Source of the DNA: Actinomycetota bacterium
Lineage (GTDB): Bacteria > Actinomycetota > Humimicrobiia > Humimicrobiales > Humimicrobiaceae
Assembly: GCA_016927635.1 (NCBI GenBank)
Contig: JAFGMJ010000145.1
Span: 1 to 7,056 of the forward strand
DNA: 7,056 nt
Direction: 5' to 3'
Of the stretch, positions 1-6,758 are shown piece after piece (within the stretch, counting starts at the first letter, position 1; every line of letters starts with the position of its first letter). The notes under the pieces were generated by a model, which ran no database searches, was not told the origin of the DNA, and worked only from the letters and a program-made list of their open reading frames with translations. The translations under genes were made by a program, and so were the position numbers.

Positions 1-14
1 AGCGACCCCACAAA

Positions 15-20
15 TATAAT
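15..20 (+). promoter_or_regulatory. Candidate -10 hexamer upstream of mraZ
   Basis: A perfect TATAAT lies 16 nt before the mraZ ATG. The matching -35 position would fall left of the window edge, so only half of the promoter can be judged. If it is used, transcription would start about 7-10 nt before the ATG, leaving almost no leader. TATAAT also occurs by chance at several other places in this AT-rich window (for example 1933, 2591, 3021, 4700, 5740, 6091), so the hexamer alone is weak evidence. Its position at the head of the cluster is the main support. Confidence 0.35.
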
Positions 21-36
21 ATTTTTTTAAAAGAAA

Positions 37-471
37 ATGTTTTTAGGGGAATATTTCAGGACAAAAGATAATAAAGGCAGGGTCTTTATCCCTTCAAACT
101 TCAGGGAGGAACTGTCTGATGGAATGGTCCTGTCAAAAGGCTTTGATGAAAAATGCCTTTTCTTATTCTCCAGGCAAAGCTGGCAAAAACTACAGGAAAA
201 AATACTTTCAGGTCCTATTGCAAGGAAAAACCTTCAGGAATTTTCAAGATGGTTCTTCTCATCGGCTATGGAAGTGGAGACTGACCCCCAGGGAAGGATA
301 AAAATACCTGCAAATCTTGAAGAGCATGCAACCCTTGAAAAGGACATTGTTTTAATCGGTGTTTCAGATAGGATAGAAATATGGTCCAGGGAGAACTGGG
401 AGAAATATTATAAAAGTGCTGATGACAGATTCATGGGTGACAGCGGCACTTTTGAGGAATTAGGTTTTTAA
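37..471 (+). CDS. mraZ: Transcriptional regulator MraZ
   Basis: MraZ is the DNA-binding protein usually encoded first in the dcw cluster. In studied bacteria it forms ring-shaped oligomers and binds repeats in its own promoter, controlling the cluster. The 144-residue product has the family's two tandem SpoVT/AbrB-like halves, each with the DxxGR signature: D11-R15 followed by VFIPSNFRE, and D83-R87 followed by IKIPANLEE. The length is typical (about 140-150). The start MFLGEYFRTKD matches the usual MF.GEY N-terminus, so the ATG at 37 is well supported even though no Shine-Dalgarno sequence precedes it. The gene ends 2 nt before rsmH, which implies co-transcription. The operator repeats expected upstream cannot be assessed because only 36 nt are visible. 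Confidence 0.96.
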   Translation: MFLGEYFRTKDNKGRVFIPSNFREELSDGMVLSKGFDEKCLFLFSRQSWQKLQEKILSGPIARKNLQEFSRWFFSSAMEVETDPQGRIKIPANLEEHATLEKDIVLIGVSDRIEIWSRENWEKYYKSADDRFMGDSGTFEELGF

Positions 472-473
472 AA

Positions 474-1412
474 ATGATAAATGTGCACCTTCCTGTCCTT
501 AGAGAGGAGGTGGTAAGCTATTTAAGTCTTAAAAAAGGCGATATTGTTTTTGACGGAACTCTTGGCGGTGCTGGCCATACAGTAGAAATAATCAAAGCCA
601 TTGCCCCCACAGGCAAATTAATTGGAGCTGATCTTGACAGCCAGGCCATAAGCACCGCCGCCAGAAAAATAGAATCAGAAGGCCTGAAAAAATATGTTTA
701 TTTAGTAAAAGATAATTATGCAAATATAAAAAACATTATAGGCCGGTTTGATATTAAGAGTATAGACAGGTTTTTTCTTGACCTTGGCCTTTCCTCAAAC
801 CAGCTGGAAAGATCGGGCAGGGGATTCAGTTATATCAGAAAAGAAAAACTGGACATGAGATTTGACCAGGACGGCGATTTAAGCGCTTATGATGTTGTTA
901 ATGAGTACAGCGAAGAAGAACTGAAGGATATTTTTTACAGGTACGGAGAAGAGCCCTGGTCGGCAAGTATTGCTAAAGCAATAGCCAGCACAAGGCAGTC
1001 AAAGGCTATAGAATTTACAGATGAGCTCGTTGAAATAATAAAGCAGGCTGTACCGGCAAAATTCAGGTATAAGGGACATCCTGCAAAAAGAGTTTTCCAG
1101 GCCATAAGGATAGAGGTCAATGGAGAACTTTCCAGCCTGGCAAAAGCGCTTACAGATGCTATGGATGTATTGAATCCGCAGGGAAGAATAGCTGTCATAA
1201 CTTTTCATTCCCTTGAAGACAGGATAGTAAAGAATCATTTTGAAACATTTGCAGGTAAGTGTATTTGCCCACCGGATTTACCGATTTGCGTATGCGGGGC
1301 AAAAAAAAGAGGCTTTATATTGACAAAAAAACCAGTGATTGCCTCCAGAGAAGAAACTGAGCAAAACCCGAGATCAAAAAGCGCAAAATTAAGGGTTTTT
1401 GAAAAACTATAA
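474..1412 (+). CDS. rsmH: 16S rRNA (cytosine(1402)-N(4))-methyltransferase RsmH (MraW)
   Basis: RsmH is an S-adenosylmethionine-dependent enzyme that methylates N4 of C1402 in the 16S rRNA decoding centre. The 312-residue protein is of normal family length. Visible motifs in order: HLPVLREEV at the N-terminus, SAM-binding FDGTLGGAGHT (26-36), the acidic GADLD (51-55), DLGLSSNQL (103-111), RGFSY and LDMR (126-129), HPAKRVFQAIRIEVN (202-216), ITFHSLEDR (242-250), and a C-terminal CxC...CxC group (C263, C265, C272, C274). Small departures are N109 where Pro is usual after LSS, and K205 where Thr is common in HPATR. The ATG lies 2 nt after the mraZ stop and is A-rich upstream; GAGG at 454-457 is too distant to be a good Shine-Dalgarno, so translational coupling to mraZ is likely. 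Confidence 0.97.
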   Translation: MINVHLPVLREEVVSYLSLKKGDIVFDGTLGGAGHTVEIIKAIAPTGKLIGADLDSQAISTAARKIESEGLKKYVYLVKDNYANIKNIIGRFDIKSIDRFFLDLGLSSNQLERSGRGFSYIRKEKLDMRFDQDGDLSAYDVVNEYSEEELKDIFYRYGEEPWSASIAKAIASTRQSKAIEFTDELVEIIKQAVPAKFRYKGHPAKRVFQAIRIEVNGELSSLAKALTDAMDVLNPQGRIAVITFHSLEDRIVKNHFETFAGKCICPPDLPICVCGAKKRGFILTKKPVIASREETEQNPRSKSAKLRVFEKL

Positions 1413-1464
1413 AGTATTTATATTAATAAATTTACCAATTGCAATATTATAAAAATACGGGAAC

Positions 1465-1995
1465 ATGAACACCAGATTAGCAGAAGAACAGGTTTTTAAC
1501 AGGAAAGCATATCCGCTGCTTTATCTTGTTAAGAAACAAGAAGAACAGGGGACTGAAAAAATAATACAGTCTCACTCAGGAATGTTTTACATAATGGCAA
1601 TAATTGTCGTTTTCTTCAGCCTTGCACTTCTGCTCAATATCGGGCTCAAGATCCAGTCTGTAAATTATGAGAGAAATATTATAAGCCTAAACGAGATGAT
1701 ATTGCTTGAGCAGGAGCGTTCCGACCGCGCTCTCCTGAAAATATCAGAACTTAAAAATCCTGCCAGAGTTATTGAAGAAGCAGAAAAAAAACTGGACATG
1801 AAAATAGCTGATGAGATAAAAATAATGCAGATTCAGGGTTACGGGGCATATAGTGCGGAAAGTATCGAAAACTATATTGCTGATAAGTCATCCTCTGAAA
1901 TAAAGATTTATGATAATTTTATCACTGCAATATATAATATCAGGGATATTATTATGGTTGTTTCAGAAGGAGTGTTAACATTTTTTATACCATAA
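1465..1995 (+). CDS. ftsL: FtsL-like cell division membrane protein, with long C-terminal tail
   Basis: This is a small bitopic membrane protein in the ftsL position between rsmH and the division transpeptidase gene. FtsL works with FtsB/DivIC and FtsQ/DivIB to activate septal synthesis by FtsW-FtsI. The 176 residues show a charged cytoplasmic part (1-39), one transmembrane helix (about 40-61), and a likely coiled-coil stretch (about 64-97). Then comes LKNPARVIEEAEKKLDM (96-112), which resembles the FtsL/DivIC hallmark of a short loop followed by 'rIEe.A...LGM'. The product is longer than the usual 90-130 residues: about 55 residues follow, ending in a hydrophobic segment (about 152-176) that stops in FFIP. 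FtsL family sequences diverge fast, so the name rests on architecture, this motif and position. A Met at codon 40 (1582) is a possible but less likely start, since it would remove the cytoplasmic part. Upstream GGGA (1459-1462) lies too close to the ATG for a good RBS. Confidence 0.75.
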   Translation: MNTRLAEEQVFNRKAYPLLYLVKKQEEQGTEKIIQSHSGMFYIMAIIVVFFSLALLLNIGLKIQSVNYERNIISLNEMILLEQERSDRALLKISELKNPARVIEEAEKKLDMKIADEIKIMQIQGYGAYSAESIENYIADKSSSEIKIYDNFITAIYNIRDIIMVVSEGVLTFFIP

Positions 1996-2003
1996 ACTAT
2001 AAT
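1975..2003 (+). promoter_or_regulatory. Candidate internal sigma-A/sigma-70-type promoter before ftsI
   Basis: TTAACA (1975-1980, five of six bases of TTGACA) and a perfect TATAAT (1998-2003) are separated by exactly 17 nt, the optimal spacing. The -35 lies in the last codons of the ftsL-like gene and the -10 lies just past its stop. The predicted transcription start, near 2010, is only about 9 nt before the ftsI ATG at 2019. This is the best two-box match I noticed in the window. Chance matches are fairly common in AT-rich DNA, so function is inferred and not shown. Confidence 0.45.
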
Positions 2004-2018
2004 TAAAAAAATGTTAAA

Positions 2019-3770
2019 ATGATAAGAGAAAATAAGAACATCATAAACAGGAAAAGAATATATTTCCTGTTTTTTTTATTTATCGCTGCTTTTGGTTATA
2101 TAGTCTATAACCTTATTTCAATCCAGTATATGTATGCTTCAAAATATATTGAGGATGCCCAGGGGCAGCATATGCAGGAGTTTATAGTAAATTCCAAAAG
2201 AGGTAAAATACTTGACAGGAACGGCATCGAACTTGCTGCAAGCCTGCAGGAAAAAACGGTATATGCAAACCCGATGCTGGTTGAATATGCCGAAAGCGAG
2301 GCAAAGGCGCTTTCAGAAATACTTGAAGTGGACTATTATGATTTGAAATCAAAGCTGGAGGATGATAGCCTTGGCTTTGTCTATATTAAAAGACAGGTCA
2401 GCTCAGAGACGGCAGACCTTGTAAGCCAATTAAATCTTCCAGGCATTTTTATACAGAATGAAAATAAAAGGTATTACCCCCATGGCGACCTTGCTGCCTC
2501 AATCATCGGCTTTACCGGCCTTGACAATGTGGGTCTTTACGGAGTTGAGCTGGAGCAGGAAAAGCTTTTAAGGGGTGTTGACGGCAAATATATAATTGAA
2601 AAGGACGTTTATGGAAAAATAATACCGGGAAATAAAAATAATTATATAGCGCCGGTGGACGGAAGCGATATTATGCTCACAATTGATTCACAAATACAGT
2701 ACATTGCACAGAAAAATCTTGAAGATGTTGTAAAACAGTATGAGGCGCTAAGGGCAATTGCAGTTGTAATAGATACAAAAACAGGCGAGATATATGCAAT
2801 GGCAAGTTATCCCGGTTTTGATTTAAATAATTACCAGGACTATGAATTGTCACTTTACAAGAATTATGCAATATCATACACATATGAGCCCGGTTCCACT
2901 TTTAAAATAGTAAATATTTCTTCTGCCATAGATAATGGTTCAATAGGTGTGAACCAGGTTTTCACGCTGCCGCCAAGCATAAAAGTCGGAGATAAATATA
3001 TAAAGGAGATTTTCAGGACATATAATATCGATTATACTACCGGGGAGATAATTAAATATTCAAGCAATGTGGGGGCAGTTACTTCCGGCCTTGCAATGGG
3101 AAAGCAGCTTTTTTATGATTCGATGATTGAATTTGGATTTAATCAGGTAACAGGCGTTGCGCTGCCCGGTGAGGAGCCTGGCTTTCTTTACAGTTATGAG
3201 AATTGGCCGTCCTCAATGATAGGGGCGCTTTCAATCGGGCAGAGTATTTCTGTCACGCCTCTTCAGCTTATAAGGGCGGCATGTGTAATTGCAAATGGTG
3301 GCTATCTTGTAAAACCGTCAATTTTAAAGGAAATCAGGATGGACAATGAGGCCATAGCAGATCCTGAGCAGGAGGAAAACATTCAAATAATAAGCGCGGA
3401 AACGGCAAATGCTGTAAAAGATATGATGCTTTCATGTGTTGAAGAAGGTACTGGTACAAAAGCTCAGCTTGAAGGAGTTAATCTGTGCGGCAAAACGGGA
3501 ACTGCGCAGAAAGCAAACCAGAATGGAATAGGATACACTGAAAAAAGAGTCATCACCTCATTTCTTGGATTTGGGCCTTATGAAGATCCAAGAATAGCTG
3601 TAATTGTCCTTGTTGATGAGCCTCATGGATCAAATAATGAAATATGGGGCGGCACTGTTGCAGCGCCGGTATTTAAAAATATAATGAGCTTTTCATTGAA
3701 AAAACTGAGAATACAGCAGTTTGATGATTTTTCAGATAATGATTTGGAAAGTGAGGAAACGGCCGCATGA
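2019..3770 (+). CDS. ftsI: Division-type class B penicillin-binding protein (FtsI/PBP2 family transpeptidase)
   Basis: This is a monofunctional D,D-transpeptidase that crosslinks septal peptidoglycan outside the membrane, normally in complex with FtsW and activated by FtsQLB. The 583 residues contain a short cytoplasmic start, one membrane anchor (about 14-33), the pedestal/dimerisation domain opening with RGKILDRNG (61-69) and containing YYPHGDLAASIIGFTG, and the transpeptidase domain (about 245-565). All three catalytic motifs are intact: STFK (S293 nucleophile, K296), SSN (348-350) and KTGT (492-495). The protein ends soon after the catalytic domain, so it lacks the C-terminal PASTA repeats seen in SpoVD or PBP2x. 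Position after the ftsL-like gene supports the division role over an elongation PBP2. The ATG has no Shine-Dalgarno, and the preceding 20 nt are nearly all A/T. The stop overlaps the murE start as ATGA. Confidence 0.96.
   Translation: MIRENKNIINRKRIYFLFFLFIAAFGYIVYNLISIQYMYASKYIEDAQGQHMQEFIVNSKRGKILDRNGIELAASLQEKTVYANPMLVEYAESEAKALSEILEVDYYDLKSKLEDDSLGFVYIKRQVSSETADLVSQLNLPGIFIQNENKRYYPHGDLAASIIGFTGLDNVGLYGVELEQEKLLRGVDGKYIIEKDVYGKIIPGNKNNYIAPVDGSDIMLTIDSQIQYIAQKNLEDVVKQYEALRAIAVVIDTKTGEIYAMASYPGFDLNNYQDYELSLYKNYAISYTYEPGSTFKIVNISSAIDNGSIGVNQVFTLPPSIKVGDKYIKEIFRTYNIDYTTGEIIKYSSNVGAVTSGLAMGKQLFYDSMIEFGFNQVTGVALPGEEPGFLYSYENWPSSMIGALSIGQSISVTPLQLIRAACVIANGGYLVKPSILKEIRMDNEAIADPEQEENIQIISAETANAVKDMMLSCVEEGTGTKAQLEGVNLCGKTGTAQKANQNGIGYTEKRVITSFLGFGPYEDPRIAVIVLVDEPHGSNNEIWGGTVAAPVFKNIMSFSLKKLRIQQFDDFSDNDLESEETAA
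3751..3757 (+). promoter_or_regulatory. Ribosome binding site for murE inside ftsI
   Basis: GTGAGGA lies 9 nt before the murE ATG at 3767, within the last codons of ftsI. It supports that start and, with the ATGA overlap, points to translational coupling between the two genes. Confidence 0.6.
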
Positions 3771-5266
3771 GGCTTGCAGAAATATTAAAGGATGTAAATG
3801 TCATTAATATAACAGGCCAAAATAATCCTGATATTTCAGGCATTGTAATAAATTCAAAAAAAGCCTACAGTGGCTGTATTTTTGCAGCAATTCCCGGATT
3901 TAAAGATGATGGTTATCTATATATAGGCGAAGCAGTGAAAAAAGGAGCTGCTGCAGTGATTTCAGAAAAAACTGCCGGGCCCGGATGCGACGCCACCCAG
4001 GTGCAGGTCAAAGACTGCAGAAAAGAGCTTGCGCTTCTGTGCAGGAATTTTTACGGCAGCCCCTCAACAAAACTTAAACTGTGCGGAGTAACGGGCACAA
4101 ACGGAAAGACCACCACTGTATTTCTTCTTGACTACATTTTTAAGGCTGCAGGACTTAAAACTTCATTTATAACTACTGTAAAAGCTGCAATCGCAGGAAA
4201 TGAGAGGTCTTTTGACCGTACAACTCCTGAGTCAAATGATCTTAATGATTTCTTCTCAATAAGCTTAAAAGAGGGTGTGGGCGCAGCCTGTATGGAAGTA
4301 TCTTCCCATTCAATAGATCTTCACAGAGTCGACTGGCTGGATTTTGATATTTTTATTTTTACTAATCTTACCCAGGACCATCTTGACTATCACGGGGACA
4401 TGGATAATTATTTCAATGTCAAAAAAAGGCTTTTTATTGCCAGAAATAGGCAGCTCTATGGCGGAAAGACAGCAGTGATAAATATCGACGATCCTTATGG
4501 AAAAATAATTGCATACCAGACCGACCTCAAACTGATTACATTCTCTTTAAATGACGGCAGCGCTGATTTGAAGGCAAAAAATATAGTTAATACGATAAAC
4601 GGAATAGAAATGGACATAGCCTTCAATGCTGCAGCAAAAACCGGCAGCTCAGTAAAATATTTTTCCGTAAAATCGCCCCTTTGCGGTTATTTCAATGTTT
4701 ATAATATTCTTGCTGCAGTATCTTCAGGAATTGCTGCCGGCATAGATATTGAATCAATAAAATATGCAGTTGGCGCCATGCAGGGAGTTACCGGGCGCTT
4801 TGAAAAAATTAACATAGATAAAAAAATAAATGTCATAGTGGATTATGCACATACGCCAGACGGTCTGCAGAGTGTTTTAAATACAGCAAAATCCCTTCTT
4901 ATGCCGGGAGCCAGGCTTATTTCAGTTTTCGGCTGTGGCGGAGACAGGGATACAAAAAAAAGAAGTATTATGGGTTCAATATCGGCATCTATTGCTGATT
5001 ATTCAATAATAACATCTGATAATCCAAGAACCGAAGAACCATTGAGCATAATAAAAATGATTGAAGAGGGTTTTACCTTTACTTCAAATAATAAATATGC
5101 TGTTGAGGAGGACCGCAAAAAAGCCATACATATGGCGCTTGAGATGGCAGATGAAAACGACATAGTATTAATTGCTGGCAAAGGCCATGAAAATTACCAG
5201 GAATTTGGCTGGGGAAGGTCGCATTTTTCCGACCAGGAAGTCGTAAAAGAATGGAGAAGCTCTTGA
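3767..5266 (+). CDS. murE: UDP-MurNAc-L-Ala-D-Glu:meso-diaminopimelate ligase MurE
   Basis: MurE is the cytoplasmic ATP-dependent ligase that adds the third residue to the UDP-MurNAc peptide. The 499 residues cover the three Mur ligase domains. The N-terminal UDP-binding domain has INSKKAYSGCIFAAIPG. The ATP-binding central domain has the P-loop GTNGKTT (110-116), RTTPES, SSHSIDLHRV, FTNLTQDHLDYHG and the probable carbamylated lysine K219 in NVKKRLF. The C-terminal domain has VDYAHTPDGL, FGCGGDRD, DNPRTEEP (418-425) and GKGHE (471-475). DNPR is the established mark of enzymes using meso-diaminopimelate instead of lysine, so mDAP peptidoglycan is inferred. One small oddity is NSKK where DSR is usual in the uridine-binding region. 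Length is normal. The start overlaps the ftsI stop by 4 nt and has a good Shine-Dalgarno. Confidence 0.97.
   Translation: MRLAEILKDVNVINITGQNNPDISGIVINSKKAYSGCIFAAIPGFKDDGYLYIGEAVKKGAAAVISEKTAGPGCDATQVQVKDCRKELALLCRNFYGSPSTKLKLCGVTGTNGKTTTVFLLDYIFKAAGLKTSFITTVKAAIAGNERSFDRTTPESNDLNDFFSISLKEGVGAACMEVSSHSIDLHRVDWLDFDIFIFTNLTQDHLDYHGDMDNYFNVKKRLFIARNRQLYGGKTAVINIDDPYGKIIAYQTDLKLITFSLNDGSADLKAKNIVNTINGIEMDIAFNAAAKTGSSVKYFSVKSPLCGYFNVYNILAAVSSGIAAGIDIESIKYAVGAMQGVTGRFEKINIDKKINVIVDYAHTPDGLQSVLNTAKSLLMPGARLISVFGCGGDRDTKKRSIMGSISASIADYSIITSDNPRTEEPLSIIKMIEEGFTFTSNNKYAVEEDRKKAIHMALEMADENDIVLIAGKGHENYQEFGWGRSHFSDQEVVKEWRSS
5235..5240 (+). promoter_or_regulatory. SD-like AGGAAG near the alternative murF start
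   Basis: AGGAAG sits 10 nt before the ATG at 5251, inside the murE end. It is the only SD-like sequence near either murF start and argues for 5251, whereas the protein family length argues for 5284. The match and spacing are moderate, and the motif may simply reflect murE codons. Confidence 0.3.
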
Positions 5267-5283
5267 AAACCGGTAAGAAAATA

Positions 5284-6738
5284 ATGGTTGAAAATATTTT
5301 AAAATGGACCGGTGCGAAACTTTACGGAAACGGCAAAAACCCTGCGCCGGCAGGCTTTACAATCAGCTCTATATCAACAGACACCAGGACCCTTGATCGA
5401 GGAGATTTTTTCATACCCGTAAAGGGAGAAAATTATGACGGGCATGATTTTATTATTGATGCGGTTAAAAGAGGCTGCAGCGGGTTTATATTTGAAGACT
5501 ACTCAGCTCAAAAAGTCGAAGGTTTTCTTGGCAGTATGGATAAAAGCGTTTGCGGAACCCTGCTGGTCTTAAGCGCCCCATCAAGCATCGACTTTCTTCT
5601 GGATTTATCAGCAGGATATATAAGGGCTTTGAATGTAAAAACAATCGGCATTACCGGAAGCGCAGGAAAAACAACAACAAAAGAATTCATTGTCAGCATA
5701 ATGTCTGAAGAATTTATAACTGCATTTACACAAAAAAACTATAATACTGAACTCGGCATTTCAAGAACAGTGCTGGAAATGGATGACAGGGTACAGTTTT
5801 TTGTTGCAGAGTTGGGTATGAGGGGCGCAGGACAGATAAAAAGGCTTTCAGAGGCAATAAACCTGCATATAGGCGCTATAACTTCAATAGGCGCATCACA
5901 CCTTGAATTCTTCAATGATGTATCAGAGATTGCGCTTGCCAAAGCGGAGCTTGCAGAGGCAATTGCATTAAACAAAGGTGAAATATTTTTGAATATGGAT
6001 GACGAATGGACAGAGTACATAATAAGGCACATAAAAAGCAGGTATTTAAAAATCGGCATTAAAGCTTACGGCCAGGATAATGGTTTTGACTATAATTTTT
6101 TACAAAAACACCATGACGAATCAGGAAGGTATTCGTTTGAACTTTTTAAAAAAGAAAAAAAATTAACTGATATAAATATGCCGCTGGCAGGATACCATAA
6201 TATATATAACGCCTGCTGCGCTGCTGCAATCTGCCTTGAGTCGGGCTCTTCTTTACAGGCTGTGAAAAACGGCATAGAAAAAAGCATGCCTGAAGGCAGC
6301 AGGATGAAGGTTTACACTAAGAATGACAAGCTTATTATTGATGACTGCTACAATGCAAGCCCCCTATCCATGAAAGCGGCTATAAATACGCTTGCAGGCA
6401 TTTCTGCCAGGAGGAATTCAAGAAGCGTGGCAATACTTGCTGATATGTTTGAGCTGGGGCAGGATGCAGCGGCTTTACATGCTGATATCGGACAGTATCT
6501 GGGCCAAAAGAATATTGATGTCGTCATTGCAATGGGCGGTTTGTCAGAAAATATATGTGAAAGCTTTAAAAAAAGCTGTATGGAAAAACTGCAAGGGTCA
6601 CCCGGTAACGAGGTTTATCATTTTAAAAGCAGGGAAGAGCTTTGCGCGATGCTGGGCAAAATACTTAAACCCAAAGATACAGTGCTTGTCAAAGGTTCAA
6701 GGGCAAATAAGCTTGAAAAGGTAATTGATTGTATTTGA
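5284..6738 (+). CDS. murF: UDP-MurNAc-tripeptide:D-alanyl-D-alanine ligase MurF
   Basis: MurF is the cytoplasmic ATP-dependent ligase that attaches D-Ala-D-Ala to complete UDP-MurNAc-pentapeptide. From this start the product has 484 residues, a slightly long but normal size. N-terminal domain: ILKWTGAKLYGNG, then ISTDTRTLDRGDFFIPVKGENYDGHDFI. Central domain: P-loop GSAGKTTT (125-132), NYNTELGIS, AELGMRGAGQI, ITSIGASHLE and AKAEL with probable carbamylated K220. C-terminal domain: DDCYNASP (353-360), LADMFELG and VKGSR (470-473). Several motifs differ slightly from the common forms (NNEIGVP, TNIG, DDSYNANP). The ATG at 5284, 17 nt after the murE stop, places VENILKWTG where the family begins. 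An in-frame ATG at 5251 would add 11 residues (MEKLLKTGKKI) and overlap murE by 16 nt. That start cannot be excluded because it has the better upstream SD-like sequence. Confidence 0.95.
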   Translation: MVENILKWTGAKLYGNGKNPAPAGFTISSISTDTRTLDRGDFFIPVKGENYDGHDFIIDAVKRGCSGFIFEDYSAQKVEGFLGSMDKSVCGTLLVLSAPSSIDFLLDLSAGYIRALNVKTIGITGSAGKTTTKEFIVSIMSEEFITAFTQKNYNTELGISRTVLEMDDRVQFFVAELGMRGAGQIKRLSEAINLHIGAITSIGASHLEFFNDVSEIALAKAELAEAIALNKGEIFLNMDDEWTEYIIRHIKSRYLKIGIKAYGQDNGFDYNFLQKHHDESGRYSFELFKKEKKLTDINMPLAGYHNIYNACCAAAICLESGSSLQAVKNGIEKSMPEGSRMKVYTKNDKLIIDDCYNASPLSMKAAINTLAGISARRNSRSVAILADMFELGQDAAALHADIGQYLGQKNIDVVIAMGGLSENICESFKKSCMEKLQGSPGNEVYHFKSREELCAMLGKILKPKDTVLVKGSRANKLEKVIDCI

Positions 6739-6747
6739 AAAATATTT

Positions 6748-6754
6748 AAAGGAG
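6748..6754 (+). promoter_or_regulatory. Ribosome binding site of mraY
   Basis: AAAGGAG ends 4 nt before the ATG at 6759, in the 20-nt gap after murF. It is the clearest Shine-Dalgarno in the window and fixes the mraY start. Confidence 0.75.
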
Positions 6755-6758
6755 CAAA

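Noticed and set aside
1..36. Possible MraZ operator repeats upstream of mraZ
   Set aside because: MraZ operators are runs of short G-rich direct repeats. Only a single GTGGGG on the - strand (6-11) is visible in the 36 nt available, so no repeat array can be claimed.
935..1238. Two overlapping - strand open frames (87 and 79 codons) inside rsmH
   Set aside because: Both are antisense to conserved RsmH motifs and overlap each other in different frames, so they are chance open frames.
1413..1464. The 52-nt rsmH-ftsL gap as a terminator, promoter or small RNA site
   Set aside because: It holds only short palindromes (TATTAATA, ATTGCAAT) with no GC-rich stem and T-run, and its -10-like hexamers have no good -35 at normal spacing.
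1933..1938. TATAAT within the ftsL-like gene, and similar ones at 2591, 3021, 4700, 5740 and 6091
   Set aside because: They lie inside coding sequence. Those whose -35 position I checked (1933 and 6091) have no -35-like partner at about 17 nt, and the hexamer is frequent by chance in this AT-rich DNA.
5739..6059. A 106-codon open frame on the - strand inside murF
   Set aside because: It is fully antisense to conserved MurF coding sequence, has no family resemblance or RBS, and is Ser/Ile-rich as expected for a shadow frame.
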